Shown here: positions 6,143 to 8,127 of the stretch, in pieces
Layout: the number at the start of each line of letters is the position of its first letter
Numbering within the stretch: position 1 is the stretch's first letter
Assembly: GCA_027623615.1 (NCBI GenBank)
Contig: JAQBVH010000109.1
Coordinates: 1-8,127 of the forward strand
Length of the DNA: 8,127 bases
Direction: 5' to 3'
Source of the DNA: Planctomycetota bacterium
Lineage (GTDB): Bacteria; Planctomycetota; UBA1135; GCA-002686595
Notes under the pieces: generated by a model
Seen by the model: the letters and a program-made list of their open reading frames with translations, nothing else
Told to the model about the DNA's origin: nothing
The model's database searches: none
Translations under genes and position numbers: made by a program

Positions 6143-7363
6143 GTGATTCGAACCTCGATTCTCAGCGCCCTGACCCTGACGTGCCTGGCCTCCGCCGCTG
6201 ACCTGCGGGCCGTGCTTCCCGACGGCAGCGTGCGTAGCGGCGATCCCGTGCTCGGCGGGTGGGGTGATTTCGCGACGGTCCCCGGCCCGGTGGGAGAGAG
6301 CGTGCTGCGCGACGGAGTCCTCTGGGTGGGACGCCCGGACGGCCAGGTGTGGAGCGTGGACGGCGGCGGCAACGCCTCCGTCGCCTTCAGCGTCCCGGGC
6401 GGCGCGGCGGTCCTCGCGGCGGACGGCATTCACCTGCTCATCGCGGGCTCCGACGGCTTCGTGCGCAAGGTTGACCCGACCAGCGGTCAGGTGCAGGAGT
6501 CCTACACCGCGCCGCTGGACGTCGTGTCCCTCTTCTCGTCGTTCCAGGCCGGTCGCGTCGCCGGCACCCAGTCCGGTGAGCTCTGGCGCGAGGCCGCTGG
6601 CACGTTCGTGCCCTTCGCCGATCTCGCGGGCGAGGTGCCCGTCAGCGTGCTCGAGTACAACGGCCAGCTCTTCGTCGCGACCGATCAGGGCAACGTCCTG
6701 CGCGTGAGCCTGGGCGGCGCGACGTCGGCGAGCTACCCCCTCGGCGCGCCCGCGACCGACATGGTCGAGCACCTGACCGACCTGCTCGTGTCGCTCGACG
6801 ATGGTCGCTTGCTGCGCGTCGATCGGGAGACGGGGCAGCTGCTCTCCGAGACCCAGATCGCAGCGACGGCGGGTAGCCTCGCGGTCGAGCAGGACATCTG
6901 GCTCGGCTGGGCCTACTGCTACGGCGATGACTGCCTCTGCGGCAACGAGGACCCGAACAACGGCTGCAGGAACTCCACCGGGCTCGGCGGCTACCTGCTC
7001 GCCTCGGGTTCGGCGAGCGTGACCGCGGACGACATGACCCTCGTCCTGACCCACATGGTTCCCGATGGGTTCTACGTGATGATCATGGGCCAGGGTTGGA
7101 GCCACATGCACCTGGGGGACGGGCTGCTGTGCGTCGACGTGAGCCTGCCCTTCTACCGCTACCCGGCGGGGCAGGTGAACAGCGCCGGCTTCGACACCTT
7201 GGGTCCCGGGTTGATCAACTACGGCCACGACACCTTCCACTCGGAGGGCCACATCGCGGCCGGCGAGACCTGGCACTTCCAGGCCTGGTACCGCGACCTG
7301 CAGGGCCCCTGCGGAACCGGCTCGAACATGACGAACGCCTACTCGGTCACGTTCGGGCTCTGA
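6143..7363 (+). CDS. secreted beta-propeller protein with planctomycete-type Cys-rich C-terminal module
   Basis: This 406-residue protein opens with a good signal peptide (MIRTSILSALTLTCLASA, cleavage after residue 18). Residues about 20-250 contain at least five propeller-like units built as hydrophobic strand, Asp/Ser-Gly turn, strand: LWVGRPDGQVWSVD (60-73), LLIAGSDGFVRKVD (98-111), VAGTQSGELWRE (139-150), LFVATDQGNVLRVS (176-189) and LLVSLDDGRLLRVD (214-227). Residues about 257-406 are a separate module: CYGDDCLCGN (259-268), GCRNSTGLGGYLLASGSASV, FGDGL-like LGDGLLC (324-330), HFQAWYRD (378-385) and GSNMTNAYSVTF (393-404). The same layout (Cys-x-Gly-Asp, Cys-x-Cys-Gly-Asn, Trp-Tyr-Arg-Asp, Cys-Gly, Asn-x-Thr-Asn at the end) recurs at the C-termini of many secreted planctomycete proteins. 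Six Cys in this module (259, 264, 266, 275, 330, 390) suggest disulfides. The role is unknown; cell-surface binding is a guess. Its last 25 bp overlap the convergent sigma factor gene. Confidence 0.75.
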   Translation: MIRTSILSALTLTCLASAADLRAVLPDGSVRSGDPVLGGWGDFATVPGPVGESVLRDGVLWVGRPDGQVWSVDGGGNASVAFSVPGGAAVLAADGIHLLIAGSDGFVRKVDPTSGQVQESYTAPLDVVSLFSSFQAGRVAGTQSGELWREAAGTFVPFADLAGEVPVSVLEYNGQLFVATDQGNVLRVSLGGATSASYPLGAPATDMVEHLTDLLVSLDDGRLLRVDRETGQLLSETQIAATAGSLAVEQDIWLGWAYCYGDDCLCGNEDPNNGCRNSTGLGGYLLASGSASVTADDMTLVLTHMVPDGFYVMIMGQGWSHMHLGDGLLCVDVSLPFYRYPAGQVNSAGFDTLGPGLINYGHDTFHSEGHIAAGETWHFQAWYRDLQGPCGTGSNMTNAYSVTFGL

Positions 7364-7959
7364 TCCGGGTCCTCGAGCGCGGTCGCGAGTCGTGCCAAGG
7401 CGCGGCAGAGGAGGGTGCGCGTCGCCGCCGGCGAGCGACTGAGTCGCTGCGCGGCTTCCGCGTGGGGCAGCCCCTCGAGCTTGGTCAGCACGATCACCTC
7501 GCGGTAGTCGTCGGGCAGCTCGCGGAAGGCCGCTTCGAGGCGCGAGAGCTCTTCACGCGCGGTGGCGAAGTCGACCGGGGTGATCGGGGTGGCGAGCTGG
7601 TCCCCGACCTCGACCGTGCCCGGCTCCGCGTCCCGAGCTTCGGCAGCCAGGGAGACCTCGCGGCCTGGATCCCGTCGTTCTCGGGTCCAGAAGCGCCCCT
7701 TGTCGCGGATCTTGTTCTCCGCGCGGGTGAAGAGCCAGCGCTGGAAGGAGCCCTCGCCCCGGTCCTCGAAGGCGTCGAGGTCGCGCAGGGCCTCGCGGCA
7801 GACGGACTGCACCAGATCGAGGCTGGTCTCCTTCGTGCGCAGCTTCGCCCCGAGCCGCCGGCGCACGAAGGTGCGCAGGAGACCGAGGTGATCGGCGAGC
7901 AGGTCCTCCTGGACCTCGGGCTCGTCGCCGGAAGCAGGCGTCGAGTCGGGGGTCGGCAT
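7339..7959 (-). CDS. ECF-type RNA polymerase sigma factor, planctomycete kinase-associated type
   Basis: The 206-residue product has the two-domain plan of extracytoplasmic-function sigma factors. Region 2 spans about 20-96 (LLADHLGLLRTFVRRRLG, then TSLDLVQSVCREALRDLDAF, SFQRWLFTRAENKIRDKGRF) and would bind core polymerase and the -10 element. Region 4 spans about 138-195 (FRELPDDYREVIVLTKLEGL, then the helix-turn-helix PHAEAAQRLSRSPAATRTLL) and would read the -35 element. A linker of about 40 residues separates them. No anti-sigma gene is adjacent; instead a putative Ser/Thr kinase starts 50 bp away on the other strand, as in planctomycete ECF/kinase pairs where phosphorylation is thought to control the sigma factor. 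An ATG at 7977 would add six residues, but the ATG at 7959 is preferred because a TAGGCT element lies 8 nt upstream of it, a GAGG lies close by, and family similarity starts later anyway. Confidence 0.82.
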   Translation of the reverse strand: MPTPDSTPASGDEPEVQEDLLADHLGLLRTFVRRRLGAKLRTKETSLDLVQSVCREALRDLDAFEDRGEGSFQRWLFTRAENKIRDKGRFWTRERRDPGREVSLAAEARDAEPGTVEVGDQLATPITPVDFATAREELSRLEAAFRELPDDYREVIVLTKLEGLPHAEAAQRLSRSPAATRTLLCRALARLATALEDPDQSPNVTE

Positions 7960-7967
7960 CGCCCTCG

Positions 7968-7973
7968 AGCCTA
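7968..7973 (-). promoter_or_regulatory. -10-like hexamer TAGGCT for the sigma factor gene
   Basis: On the minus strand TAGGCT ends 8 nt before the ATG at 7959, an identical hexamer to the one before the ceramidase-family gene. If the longer start at 7977 were used, the element would fall inside the coding region. No -35 match is evident. Confidence 0.4.
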
Positions 7974-7980
7974 CCATGGG

Positions 7981-7994
7981 TCCGGAGCGCCGGA
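7981..7994. repeat. inverted repeat TCCGG-AGCG-CCGGA between divergent sigma and kinase genes
   Basis: Perfect 5-bp arms around AGCG lie in the 50-bp divergent gap. The right arm overlaps GGAGG at 7992-7996, the only Shine-Dalgarno-like sequence for the kinase gene (13 nt before its ATG, longer than ideal). A hairpin in the kinase mRNA could mask that site, or the repeat could be a regulator site about 22-35 bp upstream of the sigma factor start. The short arms make chance occurrence plausible. Confidence 0.25.
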
Positions 7995-8009
7995 GGCGCG
8001 ATCGACGAC

Positions 8010-8127
8010 ATGACCGACGAACCCCGAGCCGACGACTTCGAGGAGCTCCTCGCCCGTTGCCTGGAGGCCCAGGCCGACGGCGGGCAGCCGGCGCTCGAGG
8101 CGGAGCTCGCGCTGCACTCGCAACACG
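8010..8127 (+). CDS. probable Ser/Thr protein kinase, N-terminal fragment
   Basis: The ATG at 8010 opens a frame that runs off the window after 39 codons. The translation (FEELLARCLEAQADGG from residue 10, then a Leu/Ala/Glu helix to LALHSQH) resembles the short N-terminal segment of planctomycete Ser/Thr kinases, which reads roughly Leu-Leu-Ala-Arg-Cys-Leu-Glu with an acidic spacer and an Ala-Leu-rich helix before the kinase domain. No kinase motif is inside the window, so the call rests on this segment and on the divergent ECF sigma factor next door. If right, the product would be a signalling kinase, often membrane-anchored in this group, acting with the sigma factor. Confidence 0.55.
   Translation, partial: MTDEPRADDFEELLARCLEAQADGGQPALEAELALHSQH

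Noticed and set aside
5873..7276. Long minus-strand open frame (467 codons) opposite the propeller gene
   Set aside because: The translation is Ala/Arg/Val/Gly-rich without motifs, while the plus strand encodes a signal peptide, propeller units and a recognisable C-terminal module.
1..8127. RNA genes, CRISPR arrays, insertion sequences, attachment sites, defence or biosynthetic gene clusters
   Set aside because: No tRNA or rRNA-like segments, no regularly spaced repeats, no transposase or integrase frames and no terminal inverted repeats were seen; the genes present look like ordinary chromosomal content for the lineage.

Overview
The window is high-GC DNA (nearly every convincing reading frame has G or C at most third codon positions) with densely packed genes. 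It most likely comes from a member of the Planctomycetota, possibly of the Saltatorellus/Engelhardtia-like type. Four things suggest this: a secreted beta-propeller protein ending in a Cys-rich C-terminal module familiar from those genomes; a short ECF sigma factor divergent from what looks like the N-terminus of a planctomycete-type Ser/Thr kinase; a neutral-ceramidase-family protein with an added C-terminal domain; and several PQQ/propeller-like proteins. The assignment rests on recalled family patterns, not on a search.

Layout: 1-360 (+) is the C-terminus of a PQQ-like beta-propeller protein. 361-621 has no supported gene. 634-879 (+) is the N-terminal third of a PIG-L/LmbE-type deacetylase with an altered metal/catalytic motif. 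It is coupled by a GTGA overlap to 876-2546 (+), a multi-spanning GT-C (family 39-like) glycosyltransferase. Convergent to it, with overlapping stop codons, is 2543-4495 (-), a neutral/alkaline ceramidase-family protein. An 86-bp divergent promoter region containing a perfect 6-3-6 palindrome separates it from 4582-5820 (+), a secreted NlpC/P60-like cysteine hydrolase.

5821-6142 (322 bp) holds no complete gene. It contains a start-less frame of 63 codons whose core has strongly coding third positions (5863-6054), probably a gene remnant, followed by a bulged hairpin at 6067-6091. Next is 6143-7363 (+), the secreted propeller protein with the Cys-rich C-terminal module. Its last 25 bp overlap the end of the convergent ECF sigma factor at 7339-7959 (-). 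At 8010 a Ser/Thr-kinase-like N-terminus begins and runs off the window.

No single pathway links all the genes. The deacetylase fragment and the GT-C enzyme look like part of a glycan or glycolipid locus. The ceramidase-like and NlpC/P60-like proteins share a divergent control region and are both predicted to be exported. The sigma factor and kinase form a typical planctomycete regulatory pair. A recurrent theme is a -10-like hexamer (TAGCCT, TAGGCT, CAATCT) placed 6-8 nt before the start codon, usually without a good Shine-Dalgarno site, which suggests leaderless transcription for several genes. No RNA genes, CRISPR arrays, transposons or integration sites were seen.
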